From NCBI GenBank assembly GCA_963750045.1, contig CAVVPD010000006.1, forward strand, positions 1-64,000: 64,000 nucleotides of DNA. Direction: 5' to 3'. Origin of the DNA: DASUAS01 sp963750045. GTDB lineage: Bacteria > Actinomycetota > Acidimicrobiia > IMCC26256 > DASPTH01. The position numbers and the translations under genes were made by a program. The notes below the pieces were generated by a model. It saw nothing but the letters and a program-made list of their open reading frames with translations. It ran no database searches and had not been told where the DNA came from. Below, piece by piece: positions 17,014 to 24,130 of the stretch. The first letter of the stretch is position 1, and each line of letters starts with the position of its first letter.

Positions 17014-18840
17014 TCACCAGACCCGCTCGATGTCTCCGGCCGCGTCGTTCACCTCGCGGCGTACCTCGGCCTTCGCGACCTTGTTCGTCGCCGTCTTGGG
17101 GAGCTCGTCGGTGACGGAGAGCGCCTCGGGGCACTTGAAGCGGGCCAGCCGTTCCGAGGCGAAGGCCCGCAAGGCTGCGAGGTCCAGCTCGGCGCCGGCG
17201 CGGAGCACCACGACCGCGCACACGCGCTCGCCCATGGCGCGTTCCTCGAGCCCGACGATCGCGACCTCGGCGACGGCCGGGTGCTCGTGCAGGACCGCTT
17301 CGACCTCCGCGCAGTAGACGTTCTCGCCGCCGCGGATGACGACGTCCTTCATGCGGTCGACGACGTGCAGGAAGTCGTCGGAATCGAGGAAGCCGATGTC
17401 GCCGGAGCGGAACCAGCCATCGCGAAACGACGCCGCGGTCGCGGCCTCGTCGTTCCAGTAGCCCTTCACGACCTGCGGCGACCGGAAGCAGAGCTCGCCC
17501 ACCTCGCCGACGCCGAGCGTTTCGCCGTCGGCATCGACGACGCGCAGGTCGGCGGTCAGGTTGAGTCGTCCGACGCTGTCGCGACGCGCCTCGAACTCGA
17601 CACCGAGGTTCGTGGCGACGGCCGACGTCGTCTCGGTCAGGCCGTAGCCGTTCAGGATCTGGACGCCCCCGCCGAACACCTCGATGGCCCGTGCGGGGAG
17701 GTCGGGCGGCACCGGCGCGCCACCCATCGGCATCGTGCGGACGTCGAGGCCGAGCTGGCCGACCCCGGGGCGTTCGAGAATCTGCCGGACGATCGCCGGC
17801 ACACCCCCGAAACCCGTGATCTCCTCCTTGCGCGCCAGCCGCAGGCCCTCCTCGAGGTCCCACTTGCGCATGAGGACCATCTTGGCGCCGCCGAGCGGAC
17901 CACCGACGATGCCGGCCACGCCGCCGATGTGGAAGAGGGGAGCGGTGGAGAGGGTGGCGGGCTGACGCGCTGGTCCCGGTCGGCGTCCGCTGATGAGCGA
18001 CTCGCGGGCGGCGGCGAACGCCATGTTCCAGAGGTTCGCGATGGTGGCGCGGTTGGTACCCAGCGCGCCCTTCGGCCGCCCGGTGGTGCCCGACGTGTAG
18101 AGCAAGGTCACCGGGTCGTCGCGGCCGAGTCGGGCAATGGCGTCGTCGTCCAGCGGCGCGCCTGAGGCGAGCTCGGCGAACGGCACGTCGCCGCGATCGG
18201 AGCGGACGCCGACGACGTCGACGCCTTCGGGGCGGCCGTGGGCTGCGATGCGCTCGACGCGATCGTCGTCGGCGAACACGACAGAGACGCCGGCGTCGCG
18301 CAGTGCGTAGGTGAGCTCGTCGGGCGCCCACCACGAGTTCAACGGGACGACGATCGCACCCGTCAGCGCAGCACCCCAGAACGACACGACGAACTCGGGG
18401 AGGTTGCGCATGGCGATGGCGACGCGGTCACCGGAACGGACACCGAACGTCGTCTGCAACTCGCGGGCCAGGCTGCGGGCCTGGCGTCGCACGTCGGCGA
18501 ACGTCAGGCGCTCGTCCTCGAAGACGATGTTCACCAGTGCTTCGTGTGCCGCGCCGAGCTCGAACACGTCGACGATGGTGCGCGGTGCGCGCACGAAGTC
18601 GCGCAGCGGCACGCCGTCCACCGCCACGGCTTCGACCTCGAACGGTGCCCCTGGGCCGATGAGCGGTTGGAGGCGAGGGTCGTCCCGGTAGGCCGGTGCG
18701 ACGCCAGGATCGGCCGAGGCGGAATCGCTCGCACGACGGTCGTGCTCAACCCGCGGATCTCGTCGCTCATCATCCGCTTGGCGATCTTCCCGCTCGGCAG
18801 CCGCGGCACCTGCTCGACGAACACGACGGACCGCGGGCAC
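17014..18840 (-). CDS. Acyl-CoA ligase (ANL superfamily, FadD-like), start uncertain
   Basis: About 560-608 residues. Recognisable sequence begins near SDSASADPGVAPAYRDDPRL. The AMP-binding motif LLYTSGTTGRPKGALGTNRA is at about residue 245, ILNGYGLTETTSAVATN carries the A5 region, and VVIRGGENVYCAEVEAVLHE the hinge. The C-terminal A10 region is LPKTATNKVAKAEVRREV. The only in-frame ATG upstream is at 18840, which gives a basic, unconvincing leader (MPAVRRVRRAGAAAAERE). The natural start may have been lost through a one-base error. The region just upstream encodes an orphan tail of another ligase. It follows the P450 and Rieske genes on the same strand and may activate their product. Confidence 0.8.
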   Translation of the reverse strand: MPAVRRVRRAGAAAAEREDRQADDERRDPRVEHDRRASDSASADPGVAPAYRDDPRLQPLIGPGAPFEVEAVAVDGVPLRDFVRAPRTIVDVFELGAAHEALVNIVFEDERLTFADVRRQARSLARELQTTFGVRSGDRVAIAMRNLPEFVVSFWGAALTGAIVVPLNSWWAPDELTYALRDAGVSVVFADDDRVERIAAHGRPEGVDVVGVRSDRGDVPFAELASGAPLDDDAIARLGRDDPVTLLYTSGTTGRPKGALGTNRATIANLWNMAFAAARESLISGRRPGPARQPATLSTAPLFHIGGVAGIVGGPLGGAKMVLMRKWDLEEGLRLARKEEITGFGGVPAIVRQILERPGVGQLGLDVRTMPMGGAPVPPDLPARAIEVFGGGVQILNGYGLTETTSAVATNLGVEFEARRDSVGRLNLTADLRVVDADGETLGVGEVGELCFRSPQVVKGYWNDEAATAASFRDGWFRSGDIGFLDSDDFLHVVDRMKDVVIRGGENVYCAEVEAVLHEHPAVAEVAIVGLEERAMGERVCAVVVLRAGAELDLAALRAFASERLARFKCPEALSVTDELPKTATNKVAKAEVRREVNDAAGDIERVW

Positions 18841-18866
18841 TCGGCGAAGTGCTTCGGGTGCTGCAT
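18750..18866 (-). pseudogene. Orphan C-terminal fragment of an ANL acyl-CoA ligase
   Basis: Right after the P450 stop, ATG 18866 opens MQHPKHFAECPRSVVFVEQV followed by PRLPSGKIAKRMMSDEIRG. The P-R-x-P-S-G-K-x-x-K-R sequence is the A10 motif with the catalytic lysine that ends acyl-CoA ligases, but nothing before it encodes the rest of such an enzyme. It is not part of the ligase at 17014-18840, which has its own A10 motif (TATNKVAKAE). It is probably the remains of a deleted or recombined ligase gene. Alternatively, it may have become the N-terminal leader of the downstream ligase through a frame change. Confidence 0.55.
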
Positions 18867-18867
18867 T

Positions 18868-20106
18868 TCAGCGGACCTGGTACGTGATCGGGATGCTCTT
18901 GGGCCCCTCGACGAAGTACGCGTGGGTCCACCTCGGTTCGCCGGCGAGCTCGATGTGGTCGATGCGCGCCAGCAACTCCTTGAAGATGGCGCGGATCTCC
19001 ATGCGGGCGAGGTGGGCGCCGAGGCAGAAGTGGCGGCCGAACCCGAACGCGAGCTGGCTCGACGCGTTCGCGCGGCGGACGTCGAGACGCGCCACGTCCG
19101 GGAAGACGTCTTCGTCGCGGTTGGCGGACGCGAACGACAGGTACAACAGCTCGCCGGGCTCGAACGTCACGTCGTGCAGCGTGAACGGCTCGCGGCAGTT
19201 CCGCATGAAGTGCTTGACCGGCGACACGTACCGGATGATCTCGTCGGCGGCAGCGTCGATGAGCTCGGGGTGCTCATGCAGCAGTTGCAGCTGGTCGGGG
19301 TGCTCGATCAGGGCGAGCAGCCCGCCGCCGATCGCGCTCGACGTGGTGTCGTGACCGGCGGTGGCGATGATGACGTAGTGGCCGAGCATGTCGAGGTCGG
19401 CGAGCGGCTCACCGCCGATCTGGGCATTGGCGATCACCGACGCGAGGTCCTCGGTCGGATGCTCTCGACGGTCATTCGCCAGGGCACTGAAGTAGTTCAC
19501 GAAGTCGAGCAGGACCCCGAGCATCGCTTCGTCCTCACCCACTCGCCCGATGTCGGGGTCCTCCGCGCCGAACATCTCCTGTGTGAGACGGAGCATCCGC
19601 GGGTAGTCGTCCGCCGGGAGGCCGAGGATGGAGAGGATCACCTGCAGCGGGTAGTGCAGCGCGACGTCGTTGACGAAGTCGCAGCACCCGCCCATCTCCA
19701 CCATCCGGTCGACGGAGTGCGTGGCGAGGGTGTCGATCCGCTCCTGCAGGCCTTTGAGGTTTCCGGGCTTGAACCAGTCGTTGACGATGGTCCGGTTCGC
19801 CTTGTGCTGGTCGCCGTCCATCTGGATGAGCGTCTTCACCGGCGTCTGCTCCATCGCCGCGACCCGGTCGGCGGGCGCGAGCGTCGGCACCGGCGCGTTC
19901 GTGAAGATCTCGGGGTGCCGCTCGATCTCCATCACGTCTTCGTGCTTCGTGATGGCCCAGAACTCGGGGAACCCCGGTTCCGACACCTTCAGGATCGGCG
20001 ACTTCTCACGGATGCGCGCGGCTGCGGCGTACCAACCCGCGGGGTCGGCGTACGCGGCGGCATCGGCGAAGATCGAGCCGAGGTGCTCGGCGGAGGTGGT
20101 GGTCAT
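18868..20106 (-). CDS. Cytochrome P450 (CYP125/CYP142/CYP124-like)
   Basis: A 412-residue soluble P450. The I-helix oxygen-binding motif IIATAGHDTTSSAIGG is at about residues 245-260. The K-helix ExxR is in ADEIIRYVSPVKHFMRNC. The heme-binding loop LAFGFGRHFCLGAHLARMEI is at about 350-369, with the Cys ligand. The overall sequence, especially VSPVKHFMRNC and FASANRDEDVFPDVARLDV, is close to actinobacterial sterol and branched-lipid hydroxylases. It would add an oxygen atom to a hydrophobic substrate using ferredoxin-delivered electrons; no ferredoxin gene is adjacent. The start overlaps the end of the Rieske oxygenase gene by 4 bp, so the two are coupled. Confidence 0.9.
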   Translation of the reverse strand: MTTTSAEHLGSIFADAAAYADPAGWYAAAARIREKSPILKVSEPGFPEFWAITKHEDVMEIERHPEIFTNAPVPTLAPADRVAAMEQTPVKTLIQMDGDQHKANRTIVNDWFKPGNLKGLQERIDTLATHSVDRMVEMGGCCDFVNDVALHYPLQVILSILGLPADDYPRMLRLTQEMFGAEDPDIGRVGEDEAMLGVLLDFVNYFSALANDRREHPTEDLASVIANAQIGGEPLADLDMLGHYVIIATAGHDTTSSAIGGGLLALIEHPDQLQLLHEHPELIDAAADEIIRYVSPVKHFMRNCREPFTLHDVTFEPGELLYLSFASANRDEDVFPDVARLDVRRANASSQLAFGFGRHFCLGAHLARMEIRAIFKELLARIDHIELAGEPRWTHAYFVEGPKSIPITYQVR

Positions 20107-21128
20107 GTGGTCGCCTCACGGCGGTGGTCGACCGCGTCGTCGGGTTCGATCTCGTAGAACTGCTTGGCCCACTTGCGCAGCGATCCGTACGGACGGGCGT
20201 CCTGCTTCGCCAGCGCGGGGTGCTCGATGTACTTCTGGTAGCGCCAGATCTCGAGGTCGTCCCACAGCGTCACGAGGAACTCCTTCTCGAGCCGCTCGCG
20301 CAGATCGTCGGGCGGCACGGGGGAGTCGTCACCGGGGATCTTCGGCCACCAGATCGAATAGAACATGTCCGAGCAGGTGTCATCGATAGGGGTCGTCGCG
20401 AACACAAGGCGGTAGTTCGCCGAACCTTCGAACGCGCTGATCGCACCGCCGACGCCGAACAGCCAGCTGTGGATCCGCAACGCCATCGCGTCGGGATCGT
20501 CGCTGCGCACGTCGCTCCATCCGGTGGTGAAGCGCCATTCCTGATCGACGACCTCCCAGTTGAGCAGCTGCGGGGTCACCGTGGCGCGGTGCACGTACTG
20601 GAAGTGGATGCTGTCGGCCGCGTTCTCGAGCGGGAGCTGCGGGTGGACCGGCTCGCGGTCGTAACGCTTCGACAGCTCCGGGTACGGCCGGTAGTACGCG
20701 GCGGGATCGGTGTCGCTCTGTGGGAACGAGAGGAAGATGTCGGGCATCTCCCAACGCGGCGGTTCACCGTGTGGTTGGTGCCAGAGGAAGACGCAGTCGT
20801 ACTGCTCGAGCACCGTCCAAGCCCGCAGTCGCTTCGACACGTTCGGGCGGTCCTCGTAGGGGATGTATCGATTCACGCCGTCGGGCCCGTAGCCCCAACC
20901 GTGGTACGGGCACTCGACGCAGTCGCCGTTGACCTTGCCGCCGTGACCGATGTGCGCGCCGAGGTGCGGGCAGTGCGCCGACATCACGTGGAGGGTGCCC
21001 TCGTCGGTGCGGTAGGCGACGAGCTCTTCACCGAAGTAGTGCAGCGGCCGGATCTCACCGATCGGGAATTGCGCCGACCAGCCGATCATGAACCAGCCGG
21101 TCGGCTTCCACGTGAACGGGACCTTCAT
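20103..21128 (-). CDS. Rieske non-heme iron oxygenase (KshA-like)
   Basis: A 341-residue protein from ATG 21128 (MKVPFTWKPTGWFMIGWSAQ). The Rieske 2Fe-2S centre is CPHLGAHIGHGGKVNGDCVE followed by CPYHGWGY at about residues 51-75 (CxH and CxxH). The C-terminal catalytic domain contains the segment ENAADSIHFQYVHRATVTPQ, with the mononuclear iron His ligands in D-x-x-H-x-x-x-x-H. This layout and size match KshA, the oxygenase of 3-ketosteroid 9alpha-hydroxylase, and related cholesterol Rieske enzymes. A 9alpha-hydroxylase role is a reasonable guess rather than proven. Its reductase is not adjacent; a candidate is encoded at 53235-54282. It is first in the operon Rieske-P450-ligase. Confidence 0.87.
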   Translation of the reverse strand: MKVPFTWKPTGWFMIGWSAQFPIGEIRPLHYFGEELVAYRTDEGTLHVMSAHCPHLGAHIGHGGKVNGDCVECPYHGWGYGPDGVNRYIPYEDRPNVSKRLRAWTVLEQYDCVFLWHQPHGEPPRWEMPDIFLSFPQSDTDPAAYYRPYPELSKRYDREPVHPQLPLENAADSIHFQYVHRATVTPQLLNWEVVDQEWRFTTGWSDVRSDDPDAMALRIHSWLFGVGGAISAFEGSANYRLVFATTPIDDTCSDMFYSIWWPKIPGDDSPVPPDDLRERLEKEFLVTLWDDLEIWRYQKYIEHPALAKQDARPYGSLRKWAKQFYEIEPDDAVDHRREATT

Positions 21129-21168
21129 GCTTCGAAGCGGTCGGTCATGCGCACGACGCCATGATAGG

Positions 21169-21176
21169 TCTGACAT
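21169..21176 (-). promoter_or_regulatory. ATGTCAGA element upstream of the Rieske-P450-ligase operon
   Basis: TCTGACAT on plus, that is ATGTCAGA followed by CCTATCAT on the minus strand, 41 bp before the Rieske gene start. The downstream TATCAT could be a -10 hexamer. It is the third copy of the octamer seen in promoter spacers of the window. Confidence 0.35.
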
Positions 21177-21205
21177 TTCACGGGCGAAAGTCGAGTGGCA
21201 CGGAA

Positions 21206-21217
21206 ACATCTAGATGT
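21206..21217. promoter_or_regulatory. 12-bp palindrome between divergent genes (likely operator)
   Basis: ACATCTAGATGT is a perfect 12-bp palindrome in the short spacer between the minus-strand Rieske operon and the plus-strand phosphotransferase gene. The half-site TAGATGT is also found before the other two phosphotransferase genes. A TetR- or GntR-type regulator is a plausible binder, but which one is unknown. Confidence 0.45.
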
Positions 21218-21249
21218 CTTACGCTCCGCGTGTGGTGAACGGTCCGGAC

Positions 21250-22251
21250 ATGCTGGATCCGGAGGCGCTCCGGGATTGGCTCACCGACGCGCTGGACCGT
21301 CCGGTGACGAAGGTGGAGGTCGGCCCGGTTCTCGGCGGCCACGCCAACGGCGCGTCACGCCTCGACGTCACCGTCGACGGCGAGGTGCGTCCGATGGTGT
21401 TGAAGGCGCCGCGCCAGCCGAGCGTGGTGTTCGACCTCGACCCGTGCCGCGAGGCCCGCGTCGTCGGTGCGCTCGCCGGGCTCGGCGCGCCCGTGCCCGC
21501 GGTGCTCGCGGTCGACGAGGGCACGCGGGCCGTCGGCCGCCCGTGTTTCGTCATGGAGCTGGTCGAGGGCCGGAGCGTCGCCGACGCACCACCCGCCGGT
21601 TACCACGGATCGGGCTGGTACCGCGACGCCGATTCCCGCACGCAGCGGACGATCTGGGACGGCTTCCACGACGCGCTCGGCGCGCTCCACACGATCGATC
21701 CCAACGCGCTGGCCGACGCGTACGACGGACCGTCAGGGCCGGTCGAGGTGCTGGCGTACTGGCGCGACGCGCTCCTTGACGTGACGACGCCGGACCGCGC
21801 GCCGCGACAGCTCGCGGTGTTCGACTGGCTCCTCGCCAACATCCCTGTATCGGCCGAGGGTCCGCAGTCGTTGTGCATGGGCGACGCGCGTCTCGTGAAC
21901 TCGGTGATCGCGGGCTCCGACGTGCGTGCGCTCATCGACTTCGAGGTGGCGTACGTGGGCAACCCCGCCGGCGACGTCGGCTACAGCCTCTTCCTCGACC
22001 GGTCGCAGGACGGGCACGTCGACGAGCGGTTGCCCGGCATCCCGTCGGAAGCCGAGACCTGGGCGCGCTGGAGCGAACTGACCGGGCGAGCGCTGGTCGA
22101 CCTCGACTACTGGAGCGCGGTCGGCGCCGCGGTCATCGTCGTCACCGGGACGCGCGCGATGGTGCAATGGGGTCTGTCCGACCCGTTCGTCGAGGAGGTC
22201 AACACGTTGGTCCCCGCATGGGAGTCGCTCGTCGATCGGGCCGCAGGATGA
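21250..22251 (+). CDS. Aminoglycoside-phosphotransferase-family kinase-like protein
   Basis: A 333-residue APH-fold protein. ATG 21250 (MLDPEALRDWLTDALDRPVT) matches the usual family start; in-frame GTG 21235 and ATG 21214 are alternatives, the last lying inside the palindrome. The nucleotide-binding lobe has VLGGHANGASRLDVTV and a conserved Lys in PMVLKAPRQP. The catalytic loop is CMGDARLVNSVIAG (Met in place of His of the Brenner motif), followed by ALIDFEVAYVGNPAGDVGYS with the metal-binding Asp. Such proteins accompany acyl-CoA dehydrogenases and may phosphorylate hydroxy-lipids. It is coupled by a 4-bp overlap to the DUF7064-like gene downstream. Confidence 0.85.
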   Translation: MLDPEALRDWLTDALDRPVTKVEVGPVLGGHANGASRLDVTVDGEVRPMVLKAPRQPSVVFDLDPCREARVVGALAGLGAPVPAVLAVDEGTRAVGRPCFVMELVEGRSVADAPPAGYHGSGWYRDADSRTQRTIWDGFHDALGALHTIDPNALADAYDGPSGPVEVLAYWRDALLDVTTPDRAPRQLAVFDWLLANIPVSAEGPQSLCMGDARLVNSVIAGSDVRALIDFEVAYVGNPAGDVGYSLFLDRSQDGHVDERLPGIPSEAETWARWSELTGRALVDLDYWSAVGAAVIVVTGTRAMVQWGLSDPFVEEVNTLVPAWESLVDRAAG

Positions 22252-23201
22252 CCGCCGCCGAGCCTCAGGTCGGGCCCGCGGACGAGCAGGTGCACCGCTT
22301 CGACCCCGACGTCCGGTCGTGGAACGAGTCGTGGTACTTCTCGTGGATCGACCTCGACGGCGGCCCGGTCGGGTTCTTCCGGCTGGGCCTCCTGCCCAAC
22401 CAGGGCCGGGCCATGGTGTGGTGCTACGTCCACCGCGAGGGCGAGTGGATCGGCGTCGACGAGACCCGGTTGCGCTACGAGGACTTCGACCTCGGCGACG
22501 GCTTCGCCTACGACAAGTGGGGCCTGCAGCTCGCGTGGCGCCCCGGTTCACCGGCGGCGACCTTCTCCTTCGCCGGGGTGGTCCGCACCATCACGGGTCC
22601 CGACGCCGGGGCGTTCGTCCCGCTGTCGGTGGACCTCGCGGCGACCGCAACCACCGATCGGTTCGGCACCGGCACCGGCAACGACCTCGGGAGCGAGACG
22701 TACCCGGCCAGCCGCTTCGAGCAGTCGCTCACTGTCGCCGGCACGGTCGCACTCGGCGACACCACGATGCCGGTGCGCGCCAACGGACACCGCGACCGGT
22801 CCTGGGGCCCGCGCAACTGGCGGGTCGCGTTCACGCTCGGCGACCTGCAGGGCGAGGACGCGCAGCTCTACTTCGTCGGGGCACCGCAACTGGGGGAGCG
22901 CGGCGGGGGCTACCTGCGTGACGCGTCGGGCGTCCGGCGCCTCACGAGCGCCGGCGGCGAGATCCACTACGACGACGTGGCGCGCACGATGGCGCCGGCG
23001 CGCCTGCAGCTCACCGACGAGCACGGCGCGCCGATCGACGTCGACCTCACCCCCATCTCGCCCAGCGTCAGCTTCGACATGGCGCACACGTGCGAGGAGC
23101 CGGAGCACTGGCTGTACTGGCGGATCCTCGTCGAAGCGCGCGTGTCGGGATGGTCCGCACCGGTGCGGGGGTGGGTCGAAGCGAGCCGCTACGGCTGCTG
23201 A
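22248..23201 (+). CDS. DUF7064/DUF7065-type beta-barrel protein, function unknown
   Basis: A 317-residue soluble protein, MTAAEPQVGPADEQVHRFDP onwards. Sequences such as SWNESWYFSWIDLDGGPVGF and a later RANGHRDRSWGPRNWRVAF are typical of this uncharacterised family, where the G-H-R-D-x-S-W-G-x-R motif is the best-conserved part. The fold is expected to be a lipocalin-like double barrel as in CrtC/AttH hydratases. Motif-level evidence only; no activity can be stated. It is co-transcribed with a phosphotransferase through an ATGA overlap, suggesting that they act on the same hydrophobic molecule. Confidence 0.65.
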   Translation: MTAAEPQVGPADEQVHRFDPDVRSWNESWYFSWIDLDGGPVGFFRLGLLPNQGRAMVWCYVHREGEWIGVDETRLRYEDFDLGDGFAYDKWGLQLAWRPGSPAATFSFAGVVRTITGPDAGAFVPLSVDLAATATTDRFGTGTGNDLGSETYPASRFEQSLTVAGTVALGDTTMPVRANGHRDRSWGPRNWRVAFTLGDLQGEDAQLYFVGAPQLGERGGGYLRDASGVRRLTSAGGEIHYDDVARTMAPARLQLTDEHGAPIDVDLTPISPSVSFDMAHTCEEPEHWLYWRILVEARVSGWSAPVRGWVEASRYGC

Positions 23202-23224
23202 GCAGTTGGCGGAGGCGCTGCGGC

Positions 23225-23977
23225 TCAGTAGTGGTCGAAGAGGTCGATGACCGACTTGGCCTGCTGGCCGATCATGACCTTGCCCACCGCGTCCATGTGG
23301 TTGCGCCAGTGCACCTCGGCGTCGATGCTGGCCCCGATCGCGATCAGGTCGATCAGGCGTTCCTGCGACCGGATCCCGCGTTGGCGGGTGGTCAGCGAGA
23401 TCGCCCGGGAGTTCGACTGGCTCACCGCGGTCACCGCCCGGGCCACGATCTCGTTCAACATCTCGGCGACGATGCTCAATGTCTGGTTCCCGGCGAGCTC
23501 GACGAGCCGTTCGTGGAAGCGGGCGTTGGCCTGACCGAACGCCTCGGGATCCTCGATCACGGCGCGTTGCTGCTCGACCAGCGACTTGAGCTCGCCGATC
23601 GACTTGCGCTTGGGGGACGACGCGATGATGCGCACCGCGGCGGGTTCGATCACGCTGCGCGCCTCGTGCACGTCGCCCAGGGTCACATTGCGGGACTGGA
23701 GCACGAGCGCCGCGGTGCGCGCGGTCATGCGCTCGTTGGGCTGGTGGACGATGACGCCGCCCAGCACCCCGCGGACGACGGTGATCAGGCCTTCGGCCTC
23801 GAGGATGCGCAGCGCCTCGCGCAGCGACGGGCGGGACACGCCGAACCGTTCGACGAGGTCGGGCTCCCGGCCCAGCGACGCGCCGTCCTCGAGGTCGCCG
23901 TTGACGATCAGCGCGCGCAGCTCGTCGGCGATCTTCTCGGGCTTCTCGCGCGATGGTTTCGCCCTGGCCGTCGGCAC
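23225..23977 (-). CDS. GntR/FadR-family (FCD) transcriptional regulator
   Basis: A 250-residue regulator from GTG 23977, which follows a clear CGGAGGCGTT ribosome site. The winged helix-turn-helix includes LVERFGVSRPSLREALRILE and AEGLITVVRGVLGGVIV. The C-terminal all-helical FCD domain shows candidate metal/ligand residues in NARFHERLVELAGN and EVHWRNHMDAVG. It is divergent from the 14-kb catabolic operon that begins at 24131, and a GTTATAAC palindrome sits between them. It therefore probably represses that operon and itself, with release by an acyl-CoA or acid. The open frame extends much further upstream but without credible signals. Confidence 0.88.
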   Translation of the reverse strand: MPTARAKPSREKPEKIADELRALIVNGDLEDGASLGREPDLVERFGVSRPSLREALRILEAEGLITVVRGVLGGVIVHQPNERMTARTAALVLQSRNVTLGDVHEARSVIEPAAVRIIASSPKRKSIGELKSLVEQQRAVIEDPEAFGQANARFHERLVELAGNQTLSIVAEMLNEIVARAVTAVSQSNSRAISLTTRQRGIRSQERLIDLIAIGASIDAEVHWRNHMDAVGKVMIGQQAKSVIDLFDHY

Positions 23978-24077
23978 AACGCCTCCGTCTGCAAGTTCGG
24001 GAGCGGCCACGGTATCCGGCGACCCCGTTCGGCTCCGACCAATCGGCCCCGCACCAACTGGTGGCCGCGGTCGAAAC

Positions 24078-24085
24078 GTTATAAC
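24078..24085. promoter_or_regulatory. GTTATAAC palindrome, likely GntR operator
   Basis: The perfect palindrome GTTATAAC lies in the 153-bp divergent spacer, about 45 bp before the amidohydrolase start and 100 bp from the GntR start. It fits the GT-(N)-TA-(N)-AC pattern known for GntR-type operators. TATAAC within it could also be a -10 hexamer for the plus-strand operon, so binding would block transcription. Confidence 0.45.
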
Positions 24086-24130
24086 ATTTGGCGCCTTCGC
24101 GACCGGCGACACCGACGAACGGAGTTGGTC

